Assembly: GCA_003151475.1 (NCBI GenBank)
Contig: PLXQ01000031.1
Span: 25,163-89,162 of the forward strand
Reading direction: 5' to 3'
Length of the DNA: 64,000 bases
Origin: Acidimicrobiaceae bacterium
GTDB lineage: Bacteria; Actinomycetota; Acidimicrobiia; Acidimicrobiales; UBA8190
The position numbers and the translations under genes are program-made. Below the pieces are notes generated by a model. The model was given only the letters and a program-made list of their open reading frames with translations, was not told where the DNA came from and did not search any database. Positions 7,629-16,347 of this stretch are shown here, one piece after another. Within the stretch, counting starts at the first letter, position 1, and each line of letters opens with the position of its first letter.

Positions 7629-8702
7629 ATGACGGGCCCTGTGAACCCTGTGGAGATCGTCCGGCGCGACCTGCGCAGGCGCCAACGTCAATGGGCTCGT
7701 CGCGTGTTGCGTCCGGTAACCAAGGGGCGCATCGTGATCGAAGCAAACCCAAGCGACGCCCAGCCTCTCGACGATTTCCGGTTCTTCGCTGTCCTCGGCA
7801 CCTGGATGGAGGAGGACGTCGTCGAGGCGACGGTGCGCAATGCCTTCGCCCAGGGGGTTGAGGCGGTATACCTGGTCGACAACGCCAGCACCGATGACAC
7901 CGTCGAGCGCGCCGTGGCTGCGGGCGCCGTCTTGGCCGAGTCCTTCGAGACCGACGTCTACGAGGAACGGGTCCGCATCCTGTTCATGAACGGGGTGGTG
8001 GCCCGCATCTCGCTCACCTCGCGTGCACCGCACATCTGGTGGCTGTGGCTCGACGCCGACGAATTCCCCGCGGGCCCGAACGGACTGACCATCGTCGAGT
8101 ACCTTCGCACGTTGGACCGCCGCTTTCGCACCGTGGGCAGCACCTACTACAACCACTTCCCGTCGACCAAGCCCGAGTACATCCGTGGCTTCCACCCCGT
8201 CGACTTCCAGCCCCTGTGTGAGCGGTACACCTCGAAGCATGTCCACCACTGCGCCGGACCCCACTGGAAGCACCCGCTGCAACGGTTCGACCGAACCGAG
8301 CCCTTCATCCTGGCCGGCGGCGGGTTCCATACAGGCACGCTGCGGACCCGCGAGCCGCTCAAGGAGCCGGCCACCGGCATCGTGACCCACCACATCACCT
8401 ACCGCGAGGAGTCCTTCTCCCGTCGGCGCTTGGAGCTGCTGTGCGGCGGGCCGGCCCGTAACGAGTTCAACGAAGCCGTCGGCAACAGGACGATCCAGCG
8501 ACGTTTCGAGTCGCTCGACGCCGTGTACGCCCAAAACTGGCCAGAGGTGAATAATTTGCGCGGCGAAGATCCCCTATTGGGCGTGCAACCTCACCCGTGG
8601 CCCGATCCAACGAGCATCCGTCGCTGGTACGACATGGAAGAACTCGAAGCGGCCAAGGAGAAATGGCGGGCCGACGACCCGGCGTCGGCGACCCAGCCCT
8701 GA
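7629..8702 (+). CDS. Family 2-like glycosyltransferase (paralog 4)
   Basis: A 357-residue member of the same GT family, with FFAVLGTWMEEDVVEATVRN, LVDNASTDD, WLWLDADEFPAG and HHCAGPHWKHPLQRFDR. It is most like the 3792 paralog at its C-terminus (NWPEVNNLRGED, RRWYDMEELEAAKEKW). ATG 7629 follows GGGAGC at about nine bases. It is a separate transcription unit running convergently toward the asnB gene. Four copies suggest related but distinct sugar transfers, or a recent expansion. Confidence 0.83.
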   Translation: MTGPVNPVEIVRRDLRRRQRQWARRVLRPVTKGRIVIEANPSDAQPLDDFRFFAVLGTWMEEDVVEATVRNAFAQGVEAVYLVDNASTDDTVERAVAAGAVLAESFETDVYEERVRILFMNGVVARISLTSRAPHIWWLWLDADEFPAGPNGLTIVEYLRTLDRRFRTVGSTYYNHFPSTKPEYIRGFHPVDFQPLCERYTSKHVHHCAGPHWKHPLQRFDRTEPFILAGGGFHTGTLRTREPLKEPATGIVTHHITYREESFSRRRLELLCGGPARNEFNEAVGNRTIQRRFESLDAVYAQNWPEVNNLRGEDPLLGVQPHPWPDPTSIRRWYDMEELEAAKEKWRADDPASATQP

Positions 8703-8718
8703 GGCCATCTCGCTGCCG

Positions 8719-10680
8719 TCAACTCGGAGACCACCGGTCGAGCCAGGACTCGAGCATGAGCACGTCCCACAACGCGTAGCCGAGGTCCCGGCGGCCGCCT
8801 AGGTGGGCGTCCCAGGCGCGCCGCACGGGGTCGGGATCGAGGACTCCTTGGCGCTCCAGACGATGGCGGGCGAGCAGGTCCTCGGCCCATGGCCGCAACG
8901 GCCCGCGTAGCCATGACCCGATCGGCACCCCGAAGCCCATCTTGGGCCGGTCCACGAGAGCGGCCGGGACGTGGCGGTGCAAGACGGTGCGTAAGACCTG
9001 TTTCGTCACCCCGTCGTGCAGCTTGCTCGACAGCGGGAGCCGCCAGGCCAGGTCGAGGACCTGCCGGTCGAGGAACGGCACCCTCGTCTCGAGCGAGCAC
9101 GACATGGCGGCCCGGTCGAGCTTGGTCAAGATGTCGTCGGGGAGGTAGCCCACGAGGTCGAGCCACAGCACCTGCTCGGTCACCCCGCCGAGATCGGGCC
9201 ACGTATCGGGACGCGAGGCCAACGAATCAGCCACCCCGGCGCCGCGGACCACGGACCCCGGATCGTCCCAGTGCGAGACGAGCGCCAGATAGGCCGCTTC
9301 GGCCCCGTCGGCGGCCAGGACCTGGCCGACCTTGGCGAACTTGGTTGAAGGGTTCCGCACCTGGAACCTGGCCGGCAGCAGGCCGGACAGCCGTGCCACC
9401 CGGTCGACCGCCGCGGGGGACACCTTGGTCATCGCCGTCCCCACCCGTTGCCGGACACCCCAGGGCACAACCCGGGCGTGCCTCTGCAGACGCTCGAGCC
9501 ACGCATGCCGGTTGTAGCCGGCGAACAGCTCGTCGCCACCGTCGCCCGACAGAGACACCGTCACGTCAGACCGCGCCAGGCGGCTCACGAGCAGGGTGGG
9601 AATCTGGGAGCAGTCGCCGAAGGGTTCGTCCCAGATCTCGGCAAGGCTCGGGATCACCGCCCGCGCCTCGGCATCACCCACGTGCAAGGTGGTGTGGTCG
9701 GTCCCCAGATGCCGCGCCACAGCCTTGGCATCGAGGGACTCGTCGAAAGCCGCATCGGCGAAACCAATGGTGAATGTCCGTACCGGACGATCACTGGAGC
9801 GTTGCATCAGAGCCACGATCAAGCTCGAGTCCACCCCCCCGGAGAGAAAGGCGCCCACAGGGACATCGGCCACCATCCGGGCCTCGACGGCATCGCCCAG
9901 CACCGTCTCGACCCGATCGGCCAGGGCGTCGGGTCCGTCGGCCAGCGGCTCCTGCATGGCCTGTTCCACGGCGCGGCGCGCCGACCAGTAAAACCGGTGC
10001 CGGGGCGTGCTCCCGCAGCCGTCCTCGGACGAGACGCTCACGAGCTCCCCCGGTTCGAGCTTGGAAATGCCCCTGTAGATGGTGCGCGGGGCGGGGACGC
10101 AATTGTGGCGCAGGAACAGCGCCACCGAGCCCCGATCGAGCTCGGGACGAAACGCCGAGAGGCACCGCAACGCTTTCAACTCCGAAGCGAAGACGAACTG
10201 GCGTCCGATCCACCCGTAGTAAAGCGGCTTCTCCCCGAACCGGTCGCGCCCCAGATGCAGCTGGCGCCGGTGGCGATCCCACAAGCCGAAAGCGAACATC
10301 CCCTCGACAGCTTCGAGAGCGTCGTCCAATCCCCACGTCTCGACCGCACTCAGGAACACCTCGGTGTCCGAGCCTCCCCGGAGCACGACACCGGCCGATT
10401 GGAGCCGTTTTCCGAGGGCACGGAAATTGTAGATCTCGCCGTTGAAGTTGAGGACGAAGCGACGCCTATGGGACATCATCGGCTGGGCCCCGACGTCTCC
10501 GAAGCCGACCACAGACAACCGCCGGTGCCCGAACCCGAGGCCGTGGACGGCGTCGATCCAGATGTTTCCGTCGTCGGGGCCCCGGTGTGCGAGGGCCGTC
10601 GCCATGGACGTGGCCTGCTCGGCCAGCTCTTCGGCCGACGTGGCCCCTCGGGGATCAAGGACCCCGGCTATCCCGCACAT
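8719..10680 (-). CDS. asnB: Asparagine synthetase-type glutamine amidotransferase (AsnB-like)
   Basis: A 653-residue glutamine-dependent amidotransferase. It begins MCGIAGVLD, so Cys2 is the glutaminase nucleophile, and has HRGPDD, NFNGEIYN and GGSDTE in the N-terminal Ntn domain. The synthetase domain has the PP-loop FLSGGVDSS and SLSGDGGDELFAGYN. Members inside polysaccharide loci are thought to amidate sugar acids or related groups rather than make asparagine. Here it overlaps the upstream sulfotransferase by 13 bases and follows a GT4 gene, so a role in glycan modification is likely. A true asparagine synthetase cannot be excluded. Confidence 0.88.
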   Translation of the reverse strand: MCGIAGVLDPRGATSAEELAEQATSMATALAHRGPDDGNIWIDAVHGLGFGHRRLSVVGFGDVGAQPMMSHRRRFVLNFNGEIYNFRALGKRLQSAGVVLRGGSDTEVFLSAVETWGLDDALEAVEGMFAFGLWDRHRRQLHLGRDRFGEKPLYYGWIGRQFVFASELKALRCLSAFRPELDRGSVALFLRHNCVPAPRTIYRGISKLEPGELVSVSSEDGCGSTPRHRFYWSARRAVEQAMQEPLADGPDALADRVETVLGDAVEARMVADVPVGAFLSGGVDSSLIVALMQRSSDRPVRTFTIGFADAAFDESLDAKAVARHLGTDHTTLHVGDAEARAVIPSLAEIWDEPFGDCSQIPTLLVSRLARSDVTVSLSGDGGDELFAGYNRHAWLERLQRHARVVPWGVRQRVGTAMTKVSPAAVDRVARLSGLLPARFQVRNPSTKFAKVGQVLAADGAEAAYLALVSHWDDPGSVVRGAGVADSLASRPDTWPDLGGVTEQVLWLDLVGYLPDDILTKLDRAAMSCSLETRVPFLDRQVLDLAWRLPLSSKLHDGVTKQVLRTVLHRHVPAALVDRPKMGFGVPIGSWLRGPLRPWAEDLLARHRLERQGVLDPDPVRRAWDAHLGGRRDLGYALWDVLMLESWLDRWSPS

Positions 10681-11675
10681 ACGTCACCGGGCATGTCGTC
10701 GGCCGACCAGTGCTGCAGAGGAAAGGCCCGCAGCACCCGGCGCAACGACGCCAGCTCATCGGCCCCCAGACGACTGCGCCAGGCGTCGGCCGCGTCCGAA
10801 GAGCGACGCTGCAGGGCAAATCCCTCCCCCGGTCGATCACCGGCGGCGAGCTCGTCCTCTGTCCGCGACGACCACGCCAGTCCCAGATCTTGGTACAGCC
10901 GCCGGAACTCCTCCGCCGGATCGCGACACAACTCTTCGTGTACCCGCACCAGCCAGTGGGGGTGCCGGGTAGCCTCCTCCTCGAGCGCCGCCGTCAGCAG
11001 TCCGAGCTGCCACACGGCCCGATCGAGTGCGGCGGCGCCGGGGGGCGGGAGGTCCCACCGCTTCACGTACCGCTCCTGCACGACATCGCGTCGATCGAGT
11101 CCCCGGTCGCGGTCGGGCAGGTCGAGCTCGAGCCAGCTGGCCAGCACGTTGGCCGGATGACGTAACACCACGAGGACGTCCACGTCGAAGTTGTCGGCGA
11201 CCCATTCGGCCGCCAAGGGGGCATGCACCGACTTCACGATCACCCGTGGCGCCGATCCCTCCGCCTCTCGCGTCCCGGCCCGATCCCTCGTACGGGACCG
11301 CCCGAGGCCCCAGCCGGCACTCCGACCGGCCAGACGTAGCCGAGCGGGTATCGAACCTGACGCGCTGGCTTCGCGCTGAACCTCGGAAGAGGAACGCAAG
11401 AGCCGGTCACCGATCCGCAGTCCCAGGTGGTTCGGGGCACCGGCGAACGCCCACGACCACATCCGCCGGTAGTCCTCGGCCGCCATGCCCGGCAGCAGGA
11501 CAGGAAAGCGCCCGAGCCCGCGTTTGGCCCCCACGGCCACGGCCGAGGTCTTCTCGTTGTCGGGCTCCATCACCCCCCGCGTCCCCGGGGCCTGGGCCAG
11601 GATCTGAGCCGTCCACGTGGTCCCCGAGCGTGGCAGCCCGAGGACGAGTACCGGTTTCGGGACCGCTTCGGTCAC
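10668..11675 (-). CDS. Sulfotransferase family protein
   Basis: A 335-residue PAPS-dependent sulfotransferase. The N-terminal loop is LVLGLPRSGTTWTAQILAQA, and DVLVVLRHPANVLASWLEL is the 3'-phosphate region. HPHWLVRVHEELCRDPAEEF follows in the C-terminal half. It is distinct from the 1/6346 pair. Its start overlaps the GT4 stop by four bases and its end overlaps asnB by 13, so GT4, sulfotransferase and AsnB form one operon. The acceptor is unknown. Confidence 0.85.
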   Translation of the reverse strand: MTEAVPKPVLVLGLPRSGTTWTAQILAQAPGTRGVMEPDNEKTSAVAVGAKRGLGRFPVLLPGMAAEDYRRMWSWAFAGAPNHLGLRIGDRLLRSSSEVQREASASGSIPARLRLAGRSAGWGLGRSRTRDRAGTREAEGSAPRVIVKSVHAPLAAEWVADNFDVDVLVVLRHPANVLASWLELDLPDRDRGLDRRDVVQERYVKRWDLPPPGAAALDRAVWQLGLLTAALEEEATRHPHWLVRVHEELCRDPAEEFRRLYQDLGLAWSSRTEDELAAGDRPGEGFALQRRSSDAADAWRSRLGADELASLRRVLRAFPLQHWSADDMPGDVCAG

Positions 11676-12835
11676 CGGGCCTGCCGTGACCGGGGTCCCA
11701 GCAGGGGCACGAGGGCGTCACGCCATCCGGCGGCGACGACGTCCATGCTGAAACGCTCGACACAGCGCCGCCGTGCCGCCTCCCCCATGGCTCTGCGCCG
11801 CACCGGATCGCCGAGCAGTTCGGCCGTCGCCTCCACCATGGCGCCGAAGTCATCGACACCGACAACCTGCCCCGTCTCCCCGTCGGCCACGATGGCGTCG
11901 ACGCCGGGCACCGAGGTAGCCACCACGGGCACGGCGCTCAGGCCGGCCTCGATCAGGACGCCCGGCATCCCCTCACCCCGGGGCAGGCTCGGAAACACCA
12001 TGATGTCGGTCCCCTGCAGGACTTCGGCCACGTCGCCCCGGGCGCCGAGAAGCTCGACCCCGGCCGCCTGGGCGGGAGTCGCCAATGGACCGCTCAGGGG
12101 TCCGTCGCCCACGGCCAGGGCCCGGAACTCGAGGCCCCGGGCCCGCAGGGCGGCCACCACCTCGACGAAACGGTCGGGCCGCTTCTGGACGGTGAAAGCG
12201 CCCACGAAGCTGACCACGGGTTCTGGCCGCTTGTCGGCGTCGGCCCCGGGGTGGAATTCGTCGGGGTCGCGCCCGTTGGGCACCAGCACGAGCCGGCCCG
12301 GCGGCACCCCGAGGACGTCCCGGCACTCATCGAGGACCTCGGCCCCTTCCGCCGCCACCAGATCGGGCCTCCGGGCCAGGTACCGCCACATGGTCTTGCG
12401 CCCCGGCCGGTGCCCGGGAGGGGCCAGCGTGCCGATGGCGTAGTACGCCAGCGGGCGCCTGCGGCCCACCATGGCGGGGACCAGGAACTTGAGTGGTTCC
12501 CCGCCGTGGGCCACCACCAGGGCCGGGGAGAGCCGGTCGAGAGCCCGCCGGAGCCGGAGGACCAGCCGGGGATCGAAGCCGACCGTGGTGGCGGGGCCTC
12601 CGATCCCTCGTCCCTCCGCCGCGACGGGGGTGCCATCGCCGTCGAGGGTGTAGTCGACGGCCACCGGCTCTTCGAGGTCGGGTCCGTGGCTCACGATCGA
12701 CAACACCCGGTGCCGCCTCGTCCCGGGGGCGTCGAGCCGGTCGGCCAGGGCCCGGGCCTCGCGTTGGGCGCCGCGGGGTGCCGCCGTGGGGATCACGTGC
12801 AGCACGAGGGGCTCGGGCGGCCCTGTTTCCCCCAT
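11672..12835 (-). CDS. GT4-family glycosyltransferase
   Basis: A 387-residue retaining glycosyltransferase of GT-B fold. It opens PLVLHVIPTAAPRGAQREA. The C-terminal domain has VSFVGAFTVQKRPDRFVEVV, MVFPSLPRGEGMPGVLIEAG and PVVATSVPGVDAIVADGETG, the usual EX7E-type donor region. ATG 12835 is chosen because GGGAG lies close upstream; the frame is open to 12982 but that would run into the divergent gene's promoter. It leads the operon with the sulfotransferase and AsnB. Confidence 0.86.
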   Translation of the reverse strand: MGETGPPEPLVLHVIPTAAPRGAQREARALADRLDAPGTRRHRVLSIVSHGPDLEEPVAVDYTLDGDGTPVAAEGRGIGGPATTVGFDPRLVLRLRRALDRLSPALVVAHGGEPLKFLVPAMVGRRRPLAYYAIGTLAPPGHRPGRKTMWRYLARRPDLVAAEGAEVLDECRDVLGVPPGRLVLVPNGRDPDEFHPGADADKRPEPVVSFVGAFTVQKRPDRFVEVVAALRARGLEFRALAVGDGPLSGPLATPAQAAGVELLGARGDVAEVLQGTDIMVFPSLPRGEGMPGVLIEAGLSAVPVVATSVPGVDAIVADGETGQVVGVDDFGAMVEATAELLGDPVRRRAMGEAARRRCVERFSMDVVAAGWRDALVPLLGPRSRQAR

Positions 12836-12927
12836 CTTTCCGCTCCCTTTTCGCTGCAGATCGCAACGGCCGGCGAGGAGCCAGGCTACCGTTTGTGAAC
12901 GCGCGCCACATGTGTCACCCTGCGTCG

Positions 12928-13791
12928 ATGAGCCTACGCTCCGTGGTGGCTGCCGCAGTGCGACGCCTGCCCCCCCGGGCACGCCTCAAGCTGCTGCACC
13001 GCCTGGGTCGCTTCGCGCCCTGGGAGGAGGGATTCGATTTCACACCCCCGGAACCGGCGCCCGGTGAGCAGGTGGGCCCGCCCGATTTCGTGGGCATCGG
13101 CGTTCAGAAGGCGGGCACCACCTGGTGGTACGAGCTCCTCGTGGCCCACCCCGGGGTCTCGGCCCACCCCGAGATCCACAAGGAGCGCCATTTCCTCTCC
13201 CGTTTCGGCACCGACACCTTCGGACCCGACGAGCTCCGGGCCTACCACGGCTGGTTCCCCCGCGTGCCGGGCACCTTGGCCGGGGAGTGGACGCCGGACT
13301 ACCTCTACTTCCCCTGGGTCCCGCCGCTGCTGGCCCGGGCCGCCCCCGAGGCCCGGCTCCTCATCATGCTCAGAGACCCCGTGGAACGCTTCCGATCGGG
13401 CCTCGCCCACCAGCTCCGCCAAGGGGTCGCGCCGACCGGAGCCGCTGTCACCGAAGCGGTCTCCCGCGGCTTCTACGCTGCTTCCCTCGTGCGCTGGTGC
13501 GAACACTTCGATCCCGACCAGGTCCTGGTCCTGCAGTACGAGCGCTGCGCCGAGGATCCCGCCGCTGAATTGGCCCGCACCTACCGCTTCCTCGGCCTCG
13601 ACGACACCTTCGCCCCGCCGCACCTCCACCGCCCGGTGGGCGCCACCATGGAGGCGAAGGTCCATCTCGATGAGGACGCCCGAGAGCGCCTGATCGACAC
13701 CTATGCGCCCGACGTCGAGGTCCTCGCCACCCGCCTGCCTGAGCTCGATCTCTCCCTGTGGCCGAACTTCGCCACCCTTAAGACGCCGTGA
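12928..13791 (+). CDS. Sulfotransferase family protein
   Basis: A 287-residue sulfotransferase of the bacterial NDST-like type. The PAPS loop is FVGIGVQKAGTTWWYELLVAHP, followed by HKERHFLSRF, GEWTPDYLY and RLLIMLRDPVERFRSGLAHQ. The KAGTTWWYELL form resembles heparan-sulfate-type enzymes, which act on carbohydrates. ATG 12928 is taken as start; ATG 12910 is also in frame. Its TGA overlaps the next gene's GTG by four bases, placing it first in a four-gene operon. Confidence 0.85.
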   Translation: MSLRSVVAAAVRRLPPRARLKLLHRLGRFAPWEEGFDFTPPEPAPGEQVGPPDFVGIGVQKAGTTWWYELLVAHPGVSAHPEIHKERHFLSRFGTDTFGPDELRAYHGWFPRVPGTLAGEWTPDYLYFPWVPPLLARAAPEARLLIMLRDPVERFRSGLAHQLRQGVAPTGAAVTEAVSRGFYAASLVRWCEHFDPDQVLVLQYERCAEDPAAELARTYRFLGLDDTFAPPHLHRPVGATMEAKVHLDEDARERLIDTYAPDVEVLATRLPELDLSLWPNFATLKTP

Positions 13792-15134
13792 TCGCAGCGG
13801 CCGGCGGAAAACTCCCCTCCGCGCCGGTCGGCGTCGTGCTGGTCGGGTTGATCGTCTTCGCCATCAGCGTCCCCATCGCCCGGCGGGTGGCCCGTACCGA
13901 GGGTGACCCCCGCCTGACCTCGCTTCTCTTGATCGCCCTGGGCCTCCACTTCCTCGGCGGCCCGGCCCAGATCCTGGTGGACAACCACGTCTACCACGGC
14001 GTCTCCGACTTCACCGGTTACGTCCACCAGGGGGCGACGCTGTCGACGAACTTCCGCAGCTTTCACTTCACCACCGCCGGGGCCCATCTGAGATCGGTCC
14101 TGGGCGACGGCTCGGTCTCCATCGCCGCCGGCATCGTCTTCAGCCTGACCGGCGTGAACGAGTTGGCCGCCTTCTTCGTCTTTGCCTGGTTCACCTGGCT
14201 CGGCACCATCTTCTTCTACAAGGCCTTCACCCTCACCTTCCCCGAAGGCGGCCACCGCCGCTACGCCCTCATGCTCTTCCTGCTGCCCTCGATCCTCTTC
14301 TGGGCCTCCGACGTGAGCAAGGAGGCGGTCATGATGCTCTCGCTCGGCGTCGCCACCTTCGGCACAGCGCGGGTCCTCGCCCGCCAGCGCCGGGGCTATC
14401 CCATGATCCTTCTCGGCATCGCCATGGGCATCGCCACCCGGCCCAACGAGATCGCCCTTCTCCTCGCCGGCTTTACCGTGGCCATGGTCTTCCGCCGGCA
14501 CGACGAACGCAGGCAGCGGCGCGCCGTTCGTCGCCTCGGCGCTTTCGCCTTCCTGGCCGCCATCTTGGCCCTCACGGCTGTGCTCACGGTGAAGTTCGTC
14601 CATAGCAACGCCGGTTCGGTCGGCGGCGTTCTCAATTCCGCCCACCAGAACAACAGCGGCAAAGGCGTGGGCTTCGGTTCCAGCAACGTGCCCTATTCGT
14701 CGGATCCCCTGCTCTATCCCCGCGACGTCTACACCGTGCTCTTTGACCCTCTGCCTATCACCGCCACCAGCGTCACCAAGCTCCTGGCCGCCGCCGAGAA
14801 CACTGTCATCCTCGTCCTCGTCCTCACCTCGCTGCGCCGGCTGCGTCTGCTCTTCCGCACGGGACGCGAGCGCGCCTATGTGTTCCTCTGTGCCGTCTAC
14901 AGCGCGGCGTTCATCTACAGCTTCGCCGCGCTCGGGAACCTCGGTCTCATCACCCGGGAGCGGACCCTGCTCTTCCCTTACCTTCTCGTCCTCCTGGCCG
15001 TCCCCCTCACGCCCAAGGGAGAGCCGCCGCAGTTCCCCTGGGAGAGAGAGCGACTGTCTCGGCGCGAGCGCCGCCTGGCGTCCTTGCGAGCAGGTGAGTT
15101 TCCGAACCGTCCCGCCGCCCCGGTGGGTCCGTGA
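13788..15134 (+). CDS. Polytopic membrane protein, polymerase-like
   Basis: A 448-residue integral membrane protein with about ten hydrophobic segments, for example VGVVLVGLIVFAISVPIA, ELAAFFVFAWFTWLGTIFFY and AFAFLAAILALTAVLTV. A large hydrophilic loop follows (VHSNAGSVGGVLNSAHQNN), and the last membrane stretch is TRERTLLFPYLLVLLAVP. The layout and the position between a sulfotransferase and a glycosyltransferase suggest a Wzy-like polymerase or a lipid-linked sugar transferase. No signature motif proves either. It starts with GTG in a four-base overlap with the preceding gene. Confidence 0.65.
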   Translation: MIAAAGGKLPSAPVGVVLVGLIVFAISVPIARRVARTEGDPRLTSLLLIALGLHFLGGPAQILVDNHVYHGVSDFTGYVHQGATLSTNFRSFHFTTAGAHLRSVLGDGSVSIAAGIVFSLTGVNELAAFFVFAWFTWLGTIFFYKAFTLTFPEGGHRRYALMLFLLPSILFWASDVSKEAVMMLSLGVATFGTARVLARQRRGYPMILLGIAMGIATRPNEIALLLAGFTVAMVFRRHDERRQRRAVRRLGAFAFLAAILALTAVLTVKFVHSNAGSVGGVLNSAHQNNSGKGVGFGSSNVPYSSDPLLYPRDVYTVLFDPLPITATSVTKLLAAAENTVILVLVLTSLRRLRLLFRTGRERAYVFLCAVYSAAFIYSFAALGNLGLITRERTLLFPYLLVLLAVPLTPKGEPPQFPWERERLSRRERRLASLRAGEFPNRPAAPVGP

Positions 15135-15138
15135 GCCT

Positions 15139-16347
15139 ATGAGGACTCTGGTGGTGGCCACGGAGTACCCGTGGCCGTGCAACAGCGGCTCGCGCCTGCG
15201 CCTGGCCACCACACTGCAGGCGCTGGCCGGTTGCGGTGAGGTCGACCTCTTCTCCGCCGTCTCGCTCTCGCGTACCGACTTCGACCCCCCTCCCCCGACA
15301 CTCGGGCTCAGACGCGTCGAACGCATCGCCATCGACGACCGGCCACCGCAGCCCGCCGATTACCTGCGGGCACTGGCCCATCCCCGGGCCCCCTTCGAGC
15401 TCCCCCGACGCGCCGGCGCCGTCGTCCGCCGGGCCGTGGGCCAGTTCTCGTCGGGCCCCTATGACCTCGTCTGGTACTTCCAGGTTCGGGCCTGGGTGCT
15501 GGCCGGGGCGCCGCCCCTCGCCCCCGCCGTGGTCGACATCGACGATCTCGAGGACGAGAAGATCCGTGCCCGCCTGGCCCTGCCCCGCCCCGTCGAGGGC
15601 TTCGCCGGTCACCTCCGCCGACGCGCCGCCCGCATCTTCACCGAGGAGGACGCCCGTCGGTGGCGCCGACTCCACCGACGCATCGCCGATGAAACGGCGG
15701 CCACCGTTGTCTGCAGCGACCTCGACGCGGCGCGCTCGCAGCTCCCGGGCGTCCGCGTCATCGGCAACGGCTACCCCCTCCCCGACCATCCTCTCGGCCG
15801 CCTCACCGTCTCCGACCCGCCCGTCGTGGCCTTCCAGGGCACCCTGCGGTATCCGCCCAACGCCGATGCGGCGCGTTTTCTCGTCGACGACATCGGTCCC
15901 CGACTCCGCGCCCTCGTCCCCGACGTCCGCATCCGGCTGGTGGGCCTGGCTCCGCCGGCCTTCGCCGCCCTCGACAACCCCCCGGTGGTGACCCTTACGG
16001 GCCAGGTCCCCGATATCGCCGAAGAGCTGGCCCGGGCCGACCTGGTGGTCATCCCCCTGCGCTACGGCAGCGGCACCCGGGTGAAGATCCTCGAAGCCTT
16101 CGCCCACCGCATCCCCGTGGTCTCGACCACCATCGGCGCCGAGGGACTGGACGTCCTCCCCGACGTCCATCTCCTGGTGGCCGACGGCCCCGAGGCCATC
16201 GCCCGCGCCTGTGCCCGCCTGCTGGAAGACGCGTCCCTGCGAACGACCCTCGTCGACCACGCCCACGCTCTTTACCTCGGGCGCTACCAGTCCGCCCGCA
16301 TCGAGGATTCGGTGGCGGCGCTGGCCCGCCAGGTGGCTCGCTCGTGA
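15139..16347 (+). CDS. GT4-family glycosyltransferase
   Basis: A 402-residue GT-B glycosyltransferase. The N-terminal domain begins VVATEYPWPCNSGSRLRLAT. The donor-binding half has VVAFQGTLRYPPNADAARFL, VIPLRYGSGTRVKILEAFAH and PVVSTTIGAEGLD. This pattern, including the variable hinge VDIDDLEDEK, is typical of exopolysaccharide GT4 enzymes. ATG 15139 is four bases after the previous stop and its end overlaps the next sulfotransferase by four bases. The frame continues far upstream but only as a shadow of the membrane protein. Confidence 0.85.
   Translation: MRTLVVATEYPWPCNSGSRLRLATTLQALAGCGEVDLFSAVSLSRTDFDPPPPTLGLRRVERIAIDDRPPQPADYLRALAHPRAPFELPRRAGAVVRRAVGQFSSGPYDLVWYFQVRAWVLAGAPPLAPAVVDIDDLEDEKIRARLALPRPVEGFAGHLRRRAARIFTEEDARRWRRLHRRIADETAATVVCSDLDAARSQLPGVRVIGNGYPLPDHPLGRLTVSDPPVVAFQGTLRYPPNADAARFLVDDIGPRLRALVPDVRIRLVGLAPPAFAALDNPPVVTLTGQVPDIAEELARADLVVIPLRYGSGTRVKILEAFAHRIPVVSTTIGAEGLDVLPDVHLLVADGPEAIARACARLLEDASLRTTLVDHAHALYLGRYQSARIEDSVAALARQVARS

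Noticed and set aside
9448..11160. A long plus-strand open frame of about 570 codons across asnB and the next gene
   Set aside because: It is a shadow of asnB and the sulfotransferase, both of which have clear catalytic motifs on the minus strand.
13701..15332. A long minus-strand open frame of about 543 codons
   Set aside because: It is antisense to the membrane protein and sulfotransferase genes, is rich in Gly/Glu/Asp in the way of high-GC shadow frames, and has no recognisable domain.
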